Shown here piece by piece: positions 1-8,281 of a DNA stretch of 64,000 bases. Under the pieces are notes generated by a model, which was given only the letters and a program-made list of their open reading frames with translations, made no database searches and had not been told where the DNA came from. The translations under genes were made by a program, and so were the position numbers. The DNA is from Nocardioides bizhenqiangii (GTDB taxonomy: Bacteria > Actinomycetota > Actinomycetes > Propionibacteriales > Nocardioidaceae). Positions within the stretch are counted from its first letter, which is position 1. Each line of letters begins with the position of its first letter. The stretch lies in assembly GCF_034661235.1 (NCBI RefSeq), contig NZ_CP141059.1, positions 3,905,501 through 3,969,500 on the forward strand, read 5' to 3'.

Positions 1-2
1 CC

Positions 3-773
3 CTCGCCGCCGCAGTGGCGCTCACCCTCGTGGGACCCCAGCCCGGCACCTCGGTGGCCACTCCCGCCGGACCCGGCGACCGGGCCGCGGCCGACGTACG
101 GGCGGCCGGCAAGGCGATCGTCCGTCCGGCGACCCTGAGACGGGTCGAGGGTGGCTACTACTTCGGGGCGTGGGGGCAGAACAGCCGCGTCGTCGTGACG
201 TTGGTCGACGGCAAGCTGCGGTTCAGCGATCCACGGACCGCACGGTGGCAGGGGCTGGCCAGGTCGTGCGAGAGGAAGCGGGTGGCCCGCGGCGTCGCTG
301 CCGTCTGCCGGGTCCCCAACGGCGTGACTCCCGCCAACCCGTTGACGATCAACTTCGAGATGCGCTTGGGAGACGACCACGTCGACACCTCGACCCTGCC
401 TGCCCAGTTCCGGACCTCCGCGCTCCTCGACGCCGGCGTCGACGTGGCGCGGACCGGCGCGGGCAAGGACTTCGTCAACGGCGCGTTCGACCGCGACCTG
501 ATCATCAGCGGAGCCGGGAACGACTGGGTCCGCTCCGGCGAGTCCGGCGACCGGGTGTTCGGCGGAGACGGCAGGGACCGAGTGGTCGGTGGCGAGCTCG
601 GGGACCGGCTCCGCGGCGGTGACGGCATCGACCTCGTCGAGGGCGGACCCGGCAATGACGAGGTCTACGGCGACGCGGGTGCCGACCGGCTCAAGTGCGG
701 CGACGGCAGCGACGCCGGTGAGGTCGACCCGGCCGACACGCAGCGCCTGTCGTGCGAGCGCTCGCTCGGCTGA
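3..773 (+). CDS. Secreted RTX-like calcium-binding repeat protein, 5' end cut by window
   Basis: The frame is open to the left edge and already encodes an Ala/Leu-rich stretch (LAAAVALTLV) that looks like the end of a signal peptide, so the true start lies outside the window; an internal GTG at 15 is a less likely start. The C-terminal third carries tandem glycine/aspartate nonapeptides (GGDGRDRVVGG, GGDGIDLVEGG, GPGNDEVYGDAG) typical of RTX beta-roll calcium-binding repeats. The middle, about 100 residues, has no recognised domain. An extracellular location follows from the repeat type and presumed signal. It converges on the DUF1501 gene with 3 bp between the stops. No partner secretion gene is visible. 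Confidence 0.7.
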   Translation, partial: LAAAVALTLVGPQPGTSVATPAGPGDRAAADVRAAGKAIVRPATLRRVEGGYYFGAWGQNSRVVVTLVDGKLRFSDPRTARWQGLARSCERKRVARGVAAVCRVPNGVTPANPLTINFEMRLGDDHVDTSTLPAQFRTSALLDAGVDVARTGAGKDFVNGAFDRDLIISGAGNDWVRSGESGDRVFGGDGRDRVVGGELGDRLRGGDGIDLVEGGPGNDEVYGDAGADRLKCGDGSDAGEVDPADTQRLSCERSLG

Positions 774-776
774 CAG

Positions 777-2075
777 TCAGGTCATCACCCCGACGTTCTC
801 CGGCGTGAAGCCGGGGAACAGCTGGGCGCGGCTGCCGCTGATGGCCGGGAACCGGTGCGACATGACCTCCCACAGCACGCTGCGGAAGTCCTGCCGCATG
901 GCGAGGTCGCCGTCCTCGAGGTCGGCGTCCGCCAGTCCCGGCCACTGGCCGTGCACCGCACCGCCGTCGACGCCGGCACCCAGCAGCAGCATCGCGTTGC
1001 CGTACCCGTGGTCGAGGCCGCCGTCGCCGTTCTCCTCGAGGCGGCGGCCGAACTCGCTGATCGTGACGACCGTGACCCGGGAGGCGGAGGCTCCCAGGTC
1101 GGCGAAGAACGCCTTCAGGGCACCGGCGAAGTGCCGGAGGTGGTCGTACATCCAGCCGCCGTCGACCAGGCCCACGCCCTCGTGCATGTCCCAGTCGCCG
1201 TAGTCGACGGCGACCACGCGGGTGCCGACGTCGGCGCGGATCAGCGCCGCCGTGTTGGCCAGCACCTCGGCGAGCGGACCCTCGGGATAGGCGTCCACGT
1301 GCACGGTGTCGGGGGCGCTGTTGACCAGGGGCGCGAGCGTCGACGTCGCCTCGAGGGCGAGGCGGACGCCGGACCCGAGCACCGACTGGTCGGGTGACCA
1401 CATGGTGCGCAGCGAGCTGCGCCGCGCGCCGGCCGTCGTACCGACGTCAGCCAGCGAGAGGTCGGCGACCCGGTAGGCGCCGAGGGCAGGGGCCGGCCCG
1501 ATCATCGCGGTCGGCAGCAGCGTCGATCCCAGCGACACCGCGTCCTGCGGTGCGGCTGCGGGATCGAGCCCGATCAGCCGGTTGATCCAGCCGACACGGG
1601 CAGTCGACCCCGGGTCGGCGTCCTCGACCTCCTCCATCGCCTCGAAGTGGCTGCGGTTGGGTATCGGGAGGCCGACGGCGTGCACGGCGCCGAACGAGCC
1701 GGCGCTCCACATCGGCATCAGGTCGGCGAGAGCCGGGTGCAGCCCGAAACGCGGGTCGGCACCGAGGAGCGTGCTCTCGGGGACGAAGATCGTGGGGCGG
1801 TAGTCGGCGAGGTGGTCGTGGTCGACGCCGCGCGGCACCACCATGGAGAGGCCGTCGGCTCCCCCGCGCAGACTCAACACGACCACGACGTTGCCGCCCG
1901 GTTCGCCGCCGTACGCCACCTCCAGGAAGGCGTCGCCGACCATCTGCGCGCCCACCAGAGCGCCGGCGCCGGCGGTCGCGGTGCCCAGCAGTCGGCGCCG
2001 GGAGATGCGGGTCCGCGTGAAGTCGGGACAACCACATGGTCTGATGGGGCGCCGCGGGGTGTCGTTGCTGGACAT
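777..2075 (-). CDS. DUF1501 family protein with Tat signal
   Basis: This 432-residue protein begins with a twin-arginine-type leader: RRRLLG at residues 26-31 followed by an Ala/Gly-rich hydrophobic stretch, so export in folded form is expected. The body matches the DUF1501 family, which is related to the sulfatase/alkaline-phosphatase fold (LSLRGGADGLSMVVP near the start, VTVVTISEFGRRLEENGDGGLDHG near the end). It lies 28 bp downstream of a DUF1800 gene on the same strand, and these two families commonly occur as a pair. Substrate and reaction are unknown for the family. Confidence 0.88.
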   Translation of the reverse strand: MSSNDTPRRPIRPCGCPDFTRTRISRRRLLGTATAGAGALVGAQMVGDAFLEVAYGGEPGGNVVVVLSLRGGADGLSMVVPRGVDHDHLADYRPTIFVPESTLLGADPRFGLHPALADLMPMWSAGSFGAVHAVGLPIPNRSHFEAMEEVEDADPGSTARVGWINRLIGLDPAAAPQDAVSLGSTLLPTAMIGPAPALGAYRVADLSLADVGTTAGARRSSLRTMWSPDQSVLGSGVRLALEATSTLAPLVNSAPDTVHVDAYPEGPLAEVLANTAALIRADVGTRVVAVDYGDWDMHEGVGLVDGGWMYDHLRHFAGALKAFFADLGASASRVTVVTISEFGRRLEENGDGGLDHGYGNAMLLLGAGVDGGAVHGQWPGLADADLEDGDLAMRQDFRSVLWEVMSHRFPAISGSRAQLFPGFTPENVGVMT

Positions 2076-2103
2076 TCGGTGGCTCCCTTCCTTGTCGATC
2101 GGG

Positions 2104-3615
2104 CTAGCGGTGCAGGTGCATCGGCGAGTCGAGCAGGGACGAGAGGATGCCGCGCAGCGTCCAGTAGGCGAGGGCGTCGTCCTTGGTGAGCCGGGTTGTC
2201 AGCGGCATGCCCAGCAGCTGCGCGATGCCGGTGCGGACGGCGTCACTGGGCTTGTGACCGAACATCCGCAGGGCCTGGTGGTCGATCACCTGCGCGAGCG
2301 TGGCCGGCATCGGCGGCAGCATCGAGGCGTACGACGGGAACCGCGCCTGCTCGGTGGGCCACCACCGGGCGGCCAGGTCGCGATGGATCGTGAAGCTGGT
2401 GAGCACGCGGCCGGCACTGGCCCAGGCGCCGTCCACCTCGGGGTAGCCGTTCGGCGCGGGCCATTCGTACGGCGGCTGTCCCGCCTCGCCGTACTGCCAC
2501 AGCATCGCGTTGGCGAACGACTCGTCGGTGGTGGGCGCCTGGGGCCGGATGCCGAGGGCGCGGACGGCGGCGACGTAGTCCTCGGTGGGCGTGCGCACCT
2601 TCTTGCCCGCGCCGGCGGCGAAGTCCGGGTGGTCGACGAGTGCCCGCAGTGTCGGCTTGATGGCGGTGCCGCTGGCGCGGTAGGCCCGGGCCACGGCGTT
2701 CACGATCGCCCGCGTCGGCTGGTCGGAGACGAACTTGACGCACAGCCGGTGGGCCAGCCGCTGCGCCGTCGCGGGGTGCTTGGCGAGGTACGAGAGGTAG
2801 GCGAGCGTGGCTGCGCGCCCGTCGGCCGACCGGTTGGCGTGGGTGAACCCCATCACCTGCACCGGCTGGGTGTCGTGCCAGCTGGTGTCGTAGAAGGCGC
2901 GGAACGACGGCCACCACAGATCGACCCGGTAGCCGGTGAGCATCCGCGCCGACGCCTTCACGTCGTCCTCGGTGTAGCCGGCGTCGACCCCCACCGTGTG
3001 GAGCTCGAGCAGCTCGCGGCCGAGGTTCTCGTTCGGCGACTCCTTCGACGAGTACGCATTGTCGAGGTAGAGCCCCATCGCCGGATGCGTGATCGTGGCG
3101 CGGAGCAGCGCCTCGAAGGTCGTGAGCGCGTGCTTCCGGATCACCCGGTCGTAGTCCATCCGCCAGAAGACCGCGTCGTCGTGGAAGAGCGAGACGTTGA
3201 GCAGGTTCGACCAGAAGTCGACCATCACCTCGTGCAGCTGCCGGTTGCTGGCGATCCGCCGCCCGACCGTCCAGCGGCTGAGGTCGGCTGCCACCTCCCA
3301 CGAGCCCTGCACCTCGTCCTCCTGGTTCTGGAAGATCTGCCGAGGACCGAGACGCATGCTCGGGAACCAGGTGTTGACGGCGGCGCCCGGTGCGTCGGCG
3401 ACGTTCGCCGGCTGCAGCTGCTTCGCGAACCAGGCCCGGCCACCGCCGGCCGCCCTCACCTGGGCGGCCAGCGCGGGCGTCAGCCCCCAGCTGAAGCGCT
3501 TGACCAGGTGCCGGTCGGCGGCCGGGAGCACGGACGGCCCCTGCCGCTCGTCGTAGGTCACGACCGGCTTGCCCCGACGGCGGATCGGGGCCGGACGGGT
3601 GGGCACGAGGGTCAC
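2104..3615 (-). CDS. DUF1800 family protein
   Basis: This 503-residue protein belongs to DUF1800, seen in DRHLVKRFSWGLTPA near the N-terminus, NENLGRELLELHTVG in the middle and HPATAQRLAHRLCVKFV later. The frame stays open far upstream, but the GTG at 3615 is chosen because AGGAG sits 6 nt before it and the family N-terminus begins shortly after. No clear signal peptide is seen, in contrast to its DUF1501 neighbour, which follows after 28 bp. The two are probably co-transcribed. The biochemical role is unknown; family pairing is the main context. Confidence 0.86.
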   Translation of the reverse strand: MTLVPTRPAPIRRRGKPVVTYDERQGPSVLPAADRHLVKRFSWGLTPALAAQVRAAGGGRAWFAKQLQPANVADAPGAAVNTWFPSMRLGPRQIFQNQEDEVQGSWEVAADLSRWTVGRRIASNRQLHEVMVDFWSNLLNVSLFHDDAVFWRMDYDRVIRKHALTTFEALLRATITHPAMGLYLDNAYSSKESPNENLGRELLELHTVGVDAGYTEDDVKASARMLTGYRVDLWWPSFRAFYDTSWHDTQPVQVMGFTHANRSADGRAATLAYLSYLAKHPATAQRLAHRLCVKFVSDQPTRAIVNAVARAYRASGTAIKPTLRALVDHPDFAAGAGKKVRTPTEDYVAAVRALGIRPQAPTTDESFANAMLWQYGEAGQPPYEWPAPNGYPEVDGAWASAGRVLTSFTIHRDLAARWWPTEQARFPSYASMLPPMPATLAQVIDHQALRMFGHKPSDAVRTGIAQLLGMPLTTRLTKDDALAYWTLRGILSSLLDSPMHLHR

Positions 3616-3716
3616 GAGAGGCTCCTGGGGCCGGGACACAGGGGATCGCCCAACGTAGGCACCGCACGCACGCCGGCGGCACCGCCACGCGGTCGTCAGC
3701 ACTGATCCGAAGTGAC

Positions 3717-3722
3717 TAGGGT
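3717..3722 (+). promoter_or_regulatory. Leaderless -10 hexamer TAGGGT
   Basis: TAGGGT lies 7 nt before the GTG at 3730, matching the leaderless spacing seen throughout this window. Confidence 0.6.
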
Positions 3723-3729
3723 GGCGAGC

Positions 3730-4176
3730 GTGTCCCTGCGACTCGCCGGCGTGACGCCGTCCCCGCTGCTCGACCAGCCCGCCTTCGCCGCCGACGGATC
3801 GTCTGCACGGCTGCGGACCTACAGCGGCGACATCACGATCGCTCAGGACTCGGGCGTGATCATCTACCGATCCGGACAGGTCGATGTCGCACCGATGAGC
3901 TTCGTCCCGCCGGACGCCGAGGCGATCGCGACCGGGGCCGAGCCCGCGCTGACAGCGGAGGTCACGATCGGCCAGATCCTGACGACGGGCAGCGTCGAGC
4001 ACTTCAGCGGCGCCGGTGCTGCCGGCGTGACCGTCGCACTGCAGCCCGACCAGAACGACACTGCGTGGTGCTGGCCGCACCTGGCCTTCCAGGCGCTCGG
4101 CACCCGTCCGATGGTGCTGCGCTACCGGCTGACGGTGCTGACCGTGCTCCCCGGGACGTCGGACGAGGTGCCGTGA
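3730..4176 (+). CDS. Hypothetical protein, 148 aa
   Basis: I do not recognise this protein. It has no signal peptide or membrane segment and reads as a small soluble, beta-rich domain (GDITIAQDSGVIIYRSGQVDVAP; one tryptophan-rich patch TAWCWPHLAF). An earlier in-frame GTG exists at 3712, but 3730 is preferred because a TAGGGT hexamer sits 7 nt upstream, which would make the transcript leaderless. It is divergent from the DUF1800 gene and is followed by an inverted repeat in front of the next gene. Confidence 0.6.
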   Translation: MSLRLAGVTPSPLLDQPAFAADGSSARLRTYSGDITIAQDSGVIIYRSGQVDVAPMSFVPPDAEAIATGAEPALTAEVTIGQILTTGSVEHFSGAGAAGVTVALQPDQNDTAWCWPHLAFQALGTRPMVLRYRLTVLTVLPGTSDEVP

Positions 4177-4177
4177 A

Positions 4178-4208
4178 TCACCTGACCGAATCGGTAAACC
4201 GCAGGTGA
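4178..4208. promoter_or_regulatory. Nested inverted repeat, possible operator
   Basis: TCACCTG (4178-4184) is mirrored by CAGGTGA (4202-4208) around a 17-nt spacer, and the spacer itself starts with a smaller palindrome, ACCGA-A-TCGGT (4185-4195). The structure begins 1 nt after the stop of the upstream gene and ends 17 nt before the TAAATT hexamer of the next gene. It could act as an operator covering the -35 region or as a terminator; there is no T-run. Confidence 0.45.
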
Positions 4209-4225
4209 ACCGGAGCTGGACCGCG

Positions 4226-4231
4226 TAAATT
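4226..4231 (+). promoter_or_regulatory. Leaderless -10 hexamer TAAATT
   Basis: TAAATT lies 6 nt before the GTG at 4238. It is the most AT-rich stretch in its surroundings. Confidence 0.65.
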
Positions 4232-4237
4232 TCGACT

Positions 4238-4984
4238 GTGTTGTCGATCCCCCTGCTCCGCTGGTTGTGGGGTGCCGCCGCCGTCCTGGTGGTCGGTCAC
4301 CTCCTGACCCTCTACCTCGAGCACGAGCACGGCGTCAGCCGCGCGCACAGCGTGCCCCGGCAGTTCGACCTGAACGGTGAGGGCAACCTCGCCGCCTGGT
4401 TCCAGTCGTCCCTGCTCCTCACCTGCGCCCTGCTCACCCTCGCGCTGGCGTCCCACTACCGGGGTCAGGGGGCGCCGCTCGCGCACCGGTGGGTCGCCTT
4501 GTCCGGGCTTTTCGGGCTGATGGCGATCGACGAGACCGCCCAGCTCCACGACATGTTCACCGGACCGCTGCGCCGCGGGCTCGAGATCGACTTCGGGATC
4601 TTCTACTTCGCCTGGCTGCTCCCGGCGGTGGGATTCCTCGCCATCTGTGCGTGGTACTTCGCCCCGGTGGCGTTCTCGTTGCCGGCCGCCATCTACCGGC
4701 GCCTCTTCCTCGCCTTCGCCGTGTACTTCGGCGGGGCCGTCCTGGTCGAGATGATCAGCGGGTTCGCCGCGGAGAACGGGCGCCAGTCCACGCCGTACCA
4801 CCTGGTCCTGACCGTCGAAGAGAGCTGCGAGATCGCCGGCATCCTGCTCGTCGTCACGGCGCTCCTCACGATGGTGCGGATGGTGCAGCCGCAGACCACG
4901 GTCTCGCTGCTCGACGGCGGCACGGTCAGGATCGCCCCGGCTGCCTCCGTATCCTCCGAGGCCAGGGCCGAGCGGCTTCCCTGA
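4238..4984 (+). CDS. Six-helix integral membrane protein, unknown function
   Basis: The 248-residue protein shows six hydrophobic segments, at about residues 3-22, 50-66, 84-98, 121-141, 152-172 and 190-210. Polar residues sit inside or next to helices (DETAQLHD after helix 3, EMISGF in helix 5, EESCEIAG before helix 6), which could coordinate a metal or cofactor. This is speculation. The C-terminal tail is short and soluble. The GTG start is supported by TAAATT 6 nt upstream. I do not recognise a family. It ends 1 bp before the operator of the ketosteroid isomerase gene but has its own promoter. Confidence 0.7.
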   Translation: MLSIPLLRWLWGAAAVLVVGHLLTLYLEHEHGVSRAHSVPRQFDLNGEGNLAAWFQSSLLLTCALLTLALASHYRGQGAPLAHRWVALSGLFGLMAIDETAQLHDMFTGPLRRGLEIDFGIFYFAWLLPAVGFLAICAWYFAPVAFSLPAAIYRRLFLAFAVYFGGAVLVEMISGFAAENGRQSTPYHLVLTVEESCEIAGILLVVTALLTMVRMVQPQTTVSLLDGGTVRIAPAASVSSEARAERLP

Positions 4985-4985
4985 C

Positions 4986-5007
4986 GTAGAACGAGAACAC
5001 GTTCTAC
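4986..5007. promoter_or_regulatory. KstR-like operator in front of ketosteroid isomerase
   Basis: GTAGAACG and CGTTCTAC form perfect 8-bp arms around a 6-nt spacer. Inside, AGAAC-AC-GTTCT matches the published KstR pattern TNNAACNNGTTNNA except for its first base. The right arm overlaps the TACACT -10 hexamer (5005-5010), so a bound repressor would block RNA polymerase. KstR is the TetR-family repressor of sterol catabolism in related actinobacteria. No tetR gene is in the window. Confidence 0.65.
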
Positions 5008-5010
5008 ACT
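5005..5010 (+). promoter_or_regulatory. Leaderless -10 hexamer TACACT
   Basis: TACACT lies 6 nt before the ATG at 5017 and overlaps the right arm of the KstR-like operator. Confidence 0.6.
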
Positions 5011-5016
5011 TCATCC

Positions 5017-5391
5017 ATGGCCGCAGACCGGGACCGCATCCTCGACACCATCGAGCGCTACGTCGACCTGGTCGGCAAGGGCACCGCGGACGAGATCCTC
5101 GCGCTCTACGCCGACGGCGCGACCGTGGAAGACCCGGTCGGCAGCGAGGTGCGGACCACCCGCGAGTCGATCCGTGAGTTCTACGCCGCGATCGAGCCCC
5201 TGGAGCAGGAGAGCCGCCTGGTCTCCGCCCGCGTCGCCGAGGGGCAGGCGGCGTTCCTCTTCGAGCTGGTGACCCGGGTGGGCGACCAGACCTACACCCT
5301 CGCGCCGATCGATGTGATGACGTTCGACGACGACGGTCGGATCACCACCATGCGAGCGTTCTGGAGCAATGCCGACATGGAGATCAGCTGA
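5017..5391 (+). CDS. Steroid delta-isomerase (ketosteroid isomerase, NTF2-like fold)
   Basis: This 124-residue protein resembles bacterial delta5-3-ketosteroid isomerase, which moves the 5,6 double bond of 3-keto steroids to the 4,5 position. The hallmark ATVEDPVGSE is present, and the catalytic residues are all there: Tyr15, Asp39 and Asp99 (in APID), at or within one residue of the positions in the Comamonas enzyme. Length is normal for the family. It is cytoplasmic, with no signal peptide. It stands alone, without other steroid genes nearby, but an inverted repeat resembling a KstR operator overlaps its promoter, which supports a role in steroid metabolism. A generic SnoaL-like role is less likely given the intact triad. 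Confidence 0.85.
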   Translation: MAADRDRILDTIERYVDLVGKGTADEILALYADGATVEDPVGSEVRTTRESIREFYAAIEPLEQESRLVSARVAEGQAAFLFELVTRVGDQTYTLAPIDVMTFDDDGRITTMRAFWSNADMEIS

Positions 5392-5406
5392 CCGTCTGAA
5401 CTCCCG

Positions 5407-5493
5407 TCACTCCTGACGGCGCTCGCGCACGGCACCGAGGACGAGCGCGACGACGATCAGTGCGCCCGAAGCGCCGGCCACCAGCATCAGCAT
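5407..5493 (-). CDS. Possible single-helix membrane microprotein, 28 aa
   Basis: A short frame reads [12 protein letters not shown], then a hydrophobic run [10 protein letters not shown], then the basic/acidic tail RERRQE, as expected of a tiny single-pass membrane protein. AAGGA lies 7 nt before an internal ATG at 5487, which may be the true start and would give 26 residues. Nothing else supports expression. It occupies the otherwise empty gap between the isomerase gene and the divergent dehydrogenase gene. Confidence 0.3.
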   Translation of the reverse strand: MLMLVAGASGALIVVALVLGAVRERRQE

Positions 5494-5662
5494 GTCCTTA
5501 CGACGCGCGAGGGGTGCCGTTCGGTTGCCTCCGCGCCCCGAAACGTGGGCGTTCCCGCCCGGAGGTCCTATCGTTGGACACACCGGCGAGCACCACCCCC
5601 GCCCGCCGGTGACCATCAACGCCACACCACCCCCGTGGCTGACCCAGAAAGCGGCATTCCCC

Positions 5663-6787
5663 ATGTCCGAGCGCAGCAACACCCCGCCCGTGCCCGACGT
5701 ACCCGCCACCGACGTCCTCGAGCACGACCTCGAGCACGAGCAGGTCGTCTTCGCCAACGACCCCGCCAGCGGCCTCCGCGCGATCATCGCGATCCACTCC
5801 ACGGCCCTCGGCCCCTCGCTCGGCGGCACTCGCTTCCACCCCTACGCCTCGACGGCAGCGGCGCTCGCCGACGTCCTGGCGCTCTCGCGTGGCATGTCCT
5901 ACAAGGCCGCGGTCACCGGGCTCGACCTGGGCGGCGGCAAGGCGGTCATCATCGGCGACCCGGCGACGCAGAAGACCGAGCCGCTGCTGCGTGCCTACGG
6001 ACGCTTCGTCGAGTCGCTCGCCGGTCGCTACATCACCGCATGCGACGTCGGCACCTTCAGCCCGGACATGGACATCGTCGCGCGGGAGTCCACGCACGTC
6101 ACCGGACGCACCGAGGCGCACGGTGGCGCCGGCGACAGCAGCGTGCTGACGGCGTACGGCGTCTTCTGCGGCCTGCGGGCGGCAGCCGAGTCGGTCTGGG
6201 GTGACGCCGATCCCGCGGCGGTCCTCTCCGGCCGTACCGTCGGCGTGGCCGGCGTGGGCAAGGTCGGACGGCACCTCGTGGGTCACCTGGTCGACGCCGG
6301 CGCCGACGTCGTGGTGACCGACGTCTTCCCCGACGCCCTTGACCGCATCCGTGACGAGCACCCGGAGGTCCGGGTGGCGGAGTCGACCGAGGCGATGGTC
6401 GCCTCCCAGCTCGACGTCTACGCCCCCTGCGCCCTCGGCGGAGCCCTGACCGACACGGTCGTCCGCGAGCTCTCCGCGCGGATCGTCTGCGGCGCCGCCA
6501 ACAACCAGCTCGCTCACCCCGGCGTCGAGAAGCTGGTCGAGGACCGGGGCATCGTCTACGCGCCCGACTACGTCGTCAACGCCGGCGGGCTGGTCCAGGT
6601 CGCCGACGAGCTCGAGGGGTTCAGCTTCGAGCGCGCCCGGCAGCGGGCCGCGCAGATCTACGACACGACCCGCACGGTGCTCGAACGCGCCAAGTCCGAT
6701 GGCGTGCCGACCGCCACCGCCGCCGACCGGATGGCCGAGCAGCGGATGCTCGAGGTCGGCCGGATGCGCGGCATCTGGCTGCGCTAG
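5663..6787 (+). CDS. Glu/Leu/Phe/Val dehydrogenase (valine/leucine dehydrogenase type)
   Basis: This NAD-dependent oxidative deaminase of branched-chain amino acids has 374 residues, close to Streptomyces valine dehydrogenase. The N-terminal dimerisation/catalytic domain carries LGGTRFHPY and [17 protein letters not shown], which includes both active-site lysines (first at about residue 80). The C-terminal Rossmann domain begins with GVAGVGKVG at about residues 194-202. The ATG at 5663 is chosen over longer in-frame starts because the family N-terminus fits; there is no strong ribosome site. A TATCGT hexamer at 5569-5574 could be the -10 of a leadered transcript. It is separated from DUF3073 by a strong bidirectional terminator. 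Confidence 0.9.
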   Translation: MSERSNTPPVPDVPATDVLEHDLEHEQVVFANDPASGLRAIIAIHSTALGPSLGGTRFHPYASTAAALADVLALSRGMSYKAAVTGLDLGGGKAVIIGDPATQKTEPLLRAYGRFVESLAGRYITACDVGTFSPDMDIVARESTHVTGRTEAHGGAGDSSVLTAYGVFCGLRAAAESVWGDADPAAVLSGRTVGVAGVGKVGRHLVGHLVDAGADVVVTDVFPDALDRIRDEHPEVRVAESTEAMVASQLDVYAPCALGGALTDTVVRELSARIVCGAANNQLAHPGVEKLVEDRGIVYAPDYVVNAGGLVQVADELEGFSFERARQRAAQIYDTTRTVLERAKSDGVPTATAADRMAEQRMLEVGRMRGIWLR

Positions 6788-6802
6788 GACACGGACGGAC
6801 CA

Positions 6803-6837
6803 GAGGACGGCCTGGCCATATCGGCCGGGTCGTCCTC
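6803..6837. terminator. Bidirectional hairpin terminator
   Basis: A continuous 15-bp stem (6803-6817 paired with 6823-6837, two G-U pairs) closes a 5-nt loop ATATC. It sits between the convergent dehydrogenase and DUF3073 genes and can serve both. No long T-run follows, which is usual in this GC range. Confidence 0.75.
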
Positions 6838-6855
6838 ACCCGTTGACGGGAACGA

Positions 6856-7038
6856 TCAGTCTCGCTGGGGGCCGGAGTAGTCCGACCACTTCTCAAGCTC
6901 TTCGACCGGCACCGCGTCGGACTCGCCCTCGTCGCCATGGAGCTCTCGCGCCAGGGCAGTGAGGTCGGTCTCGTGAGTGCGGTACTTCAGGTCGCGCGCG
7001 ACCTTCGTCTGCTTCGCTTTAGCTCGGCCGCGGCCCAT
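6856..7038 (-). CDS. DUF3073 family protein, 60 aa
   Basis: The start MGRGRAKAKQTKVARDLKY is the signature of DUF3073, a small actinobacterial protein with a basic N-terminal half and an acidic C-terminal half (GDEGESDAVPVEELEKW). The gene lies just downstream of purF-purM on the same strand, the order also known from Mycobacterium tuberculosis (Rv0808-Rv0810c). A GAGGGGG ribosome site lies upstream of the ATG. The AT-rich stretch at about 7091-7104 (minus strand TATGTATCAGT) may be its promoter. Function is unknown; the basic head suggests nucleic acid contact, which is inference. Confidence 0.9.
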   Translation of the reverse strand: MGRGRAKAKQTKVARDLKYRTHETDLTALARELHGDEGESDAVPVEELEKWSDYSGPQRD

Positions 7039-7169
7039 AGGGTCCAGCCCCCTCGCACACTTGGCCGGGGCGACCAAGCACCCCGGACTACTGATACATA
7101 GTCTCGTGGGGCCAACGCTACCTGTTCGGTGGGTGTTCCCGCACACCGGAATGCCGATAGCGGCAGAAA

Positions 7170-8273
7170 TCACCAACCAGCGTGCTGGCCGACGAGCCGG
7201 ACGGTCCCCTTCAGGTCCGGATCGACGTCGACCTCTCCCGCCACCCAGGCGTCGATCCCGAGGTCGGCCAGCCGGGCGAGCGCCGCGTCGACCGAGTCGG
7301 GGTGGGTCAGGGCGACCATCCCGACGCCGCAGTTGAGGGTGGCCTCGAGGTCGGGCTGGGGGACGTCGCCCAGCGTGCGGACCACGTCGAACACCGCACC
7401 CGGCTGCCAGGTCGCCCGGTCGAGGGTCGCGCGGAGCTCGACCGGCATCACCCGCGCCAGGTTGTTGGCCAGGCCGCCGCCGGTGACGTGGGCCATCGCG
7501 TGGGTGCGGGTCTCCCGGGCGAGCGCGAGGCCGGCCTTGGTGTAGATCCGGGTTGGCTCGAGCAGCTCCTCGCCGAGCGTCCGGCCGAGCTCGTCGACGT
7601 GACGGTCGACGGACCAGCCGGCCGAGGTGAAGAACACGTGGCGCGCCAGCGAGTAGCCGTTGGAGTGCAGGCCGCTGGACGCCATCGCGATCACCACGTC
7701 ACCGGGTCGCACCCGTCCCGGGCCGAGTAGGGCGTCGGCCTCGACCACCCCGGTCGTGGCTCCGGCCACGTCGTACTCGTCGGGCGCGAGCAGGCCGGGG
7801 TGCTCGGCGGTCTCGCCGCCGACCAACGCGCAGCCCGCCTCGACGCACGCTTCGGCGATGCCCTTTACGATCGCCGCGATCCGCTCCGGCACGACCTTGC
7901 CGGTGGCGATGTAGTCGGTCATGAAGAGCGGTTCGGCGCCGCACACGACGAGGTCGTCGACGACCATGCCGACCAGGTCGAAGCCGATGGTGTCGTGCTT
8001 GTCCATCATCTGCGCCACGGCGACCTTGGTGCCGACGCCGTCGGTGGAGGTCGCCAGCAGCGGCCGCTTGTACGACGTCAGCGCGCTCGCGTCGAACAGG
8101 CCGGCGAACCCGCCGAGCCCGCCCACCACCTCGGGGCGCCGCGCCTTCTCGACCCAGACCTTCATCAGGTCGACCGCCTTGTCGGCGGCGTGGATGTCGA
8201 CGCCGGCGAGGGCGTACGCGCCGGGGCCGGGCTCGTCGCCGGAGTCGCCGGCAGTGGCTGCGTCGTCGGACAA
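7170..8273 (-). CDS. purM: Phosphoribosylformylglycinamidine cyclo-ligase (AIR synthetase)
   Basis: PurM closes the imidazole ring, turning FGAM into AIR with ATP, the fifth step of purine synthesis. The 367 residues show the expected PurM features: DGVGTKVAVAQMM, ASSGLHSNGYSLARHV and THVTGGGLANNL-type segments (here HAMAHVTGGGLANNL). The chosen start is a TTG at 8273, because AAGGA lies 5 nt upstream and the family begins just after; the frame is open further but overlaps purF. It follows the purF stop after 8 nt, so the two are one operon. Confidence 0.95.
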   Translation of the reverse strand: MSDDAATAGDSGDEPGPGAYALAGVDIHAADKAVDLMKVWVEKARRPEVVGGLGGFAGLFDASALTSYKRPLLATSTDGVGTKVAVAQMMDKHDTIGFDLVGMVVDDLVVCGAEPLFMTDYIATGKVVPERIAAIVKGIAEACVEAGCALVGGETAEHPGLLAPDEYDVAGATTGVVEADALLGPGRVRPGDVVIAMASSGLHSNGYSLARHVFFTSAGWSVDRHVDELGRTLGEELLEPTRIYTKAGLALARETRTHAMAHVTGGGLANNLARVMPVELRATLDRATWQPGAVFDVVRTLGDVPQPDLEATLNCGVGMVALTHPDSVDAALARLADLGIDAWVAGEVDVDPDLKGTVRLVGQHAGW

Positions 8274-8281
8274 GGCGATCC

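Noticed and set aside
1843..3705. 620-residue plus-strand frame
   Set aside because: Antisense to the DUF1800 gene and the start of the DUF1501 gene; no domain or signal.
4986..5007. LexA/SOS box
   Set aside because: The actinobacterial LexA site is GAAC-N4-GTTC. Here the inner arms have a 2-nt spacer and the outer arms a 6-nt spacer, so it fits KstR better, and the gene is a steroid isomerase.
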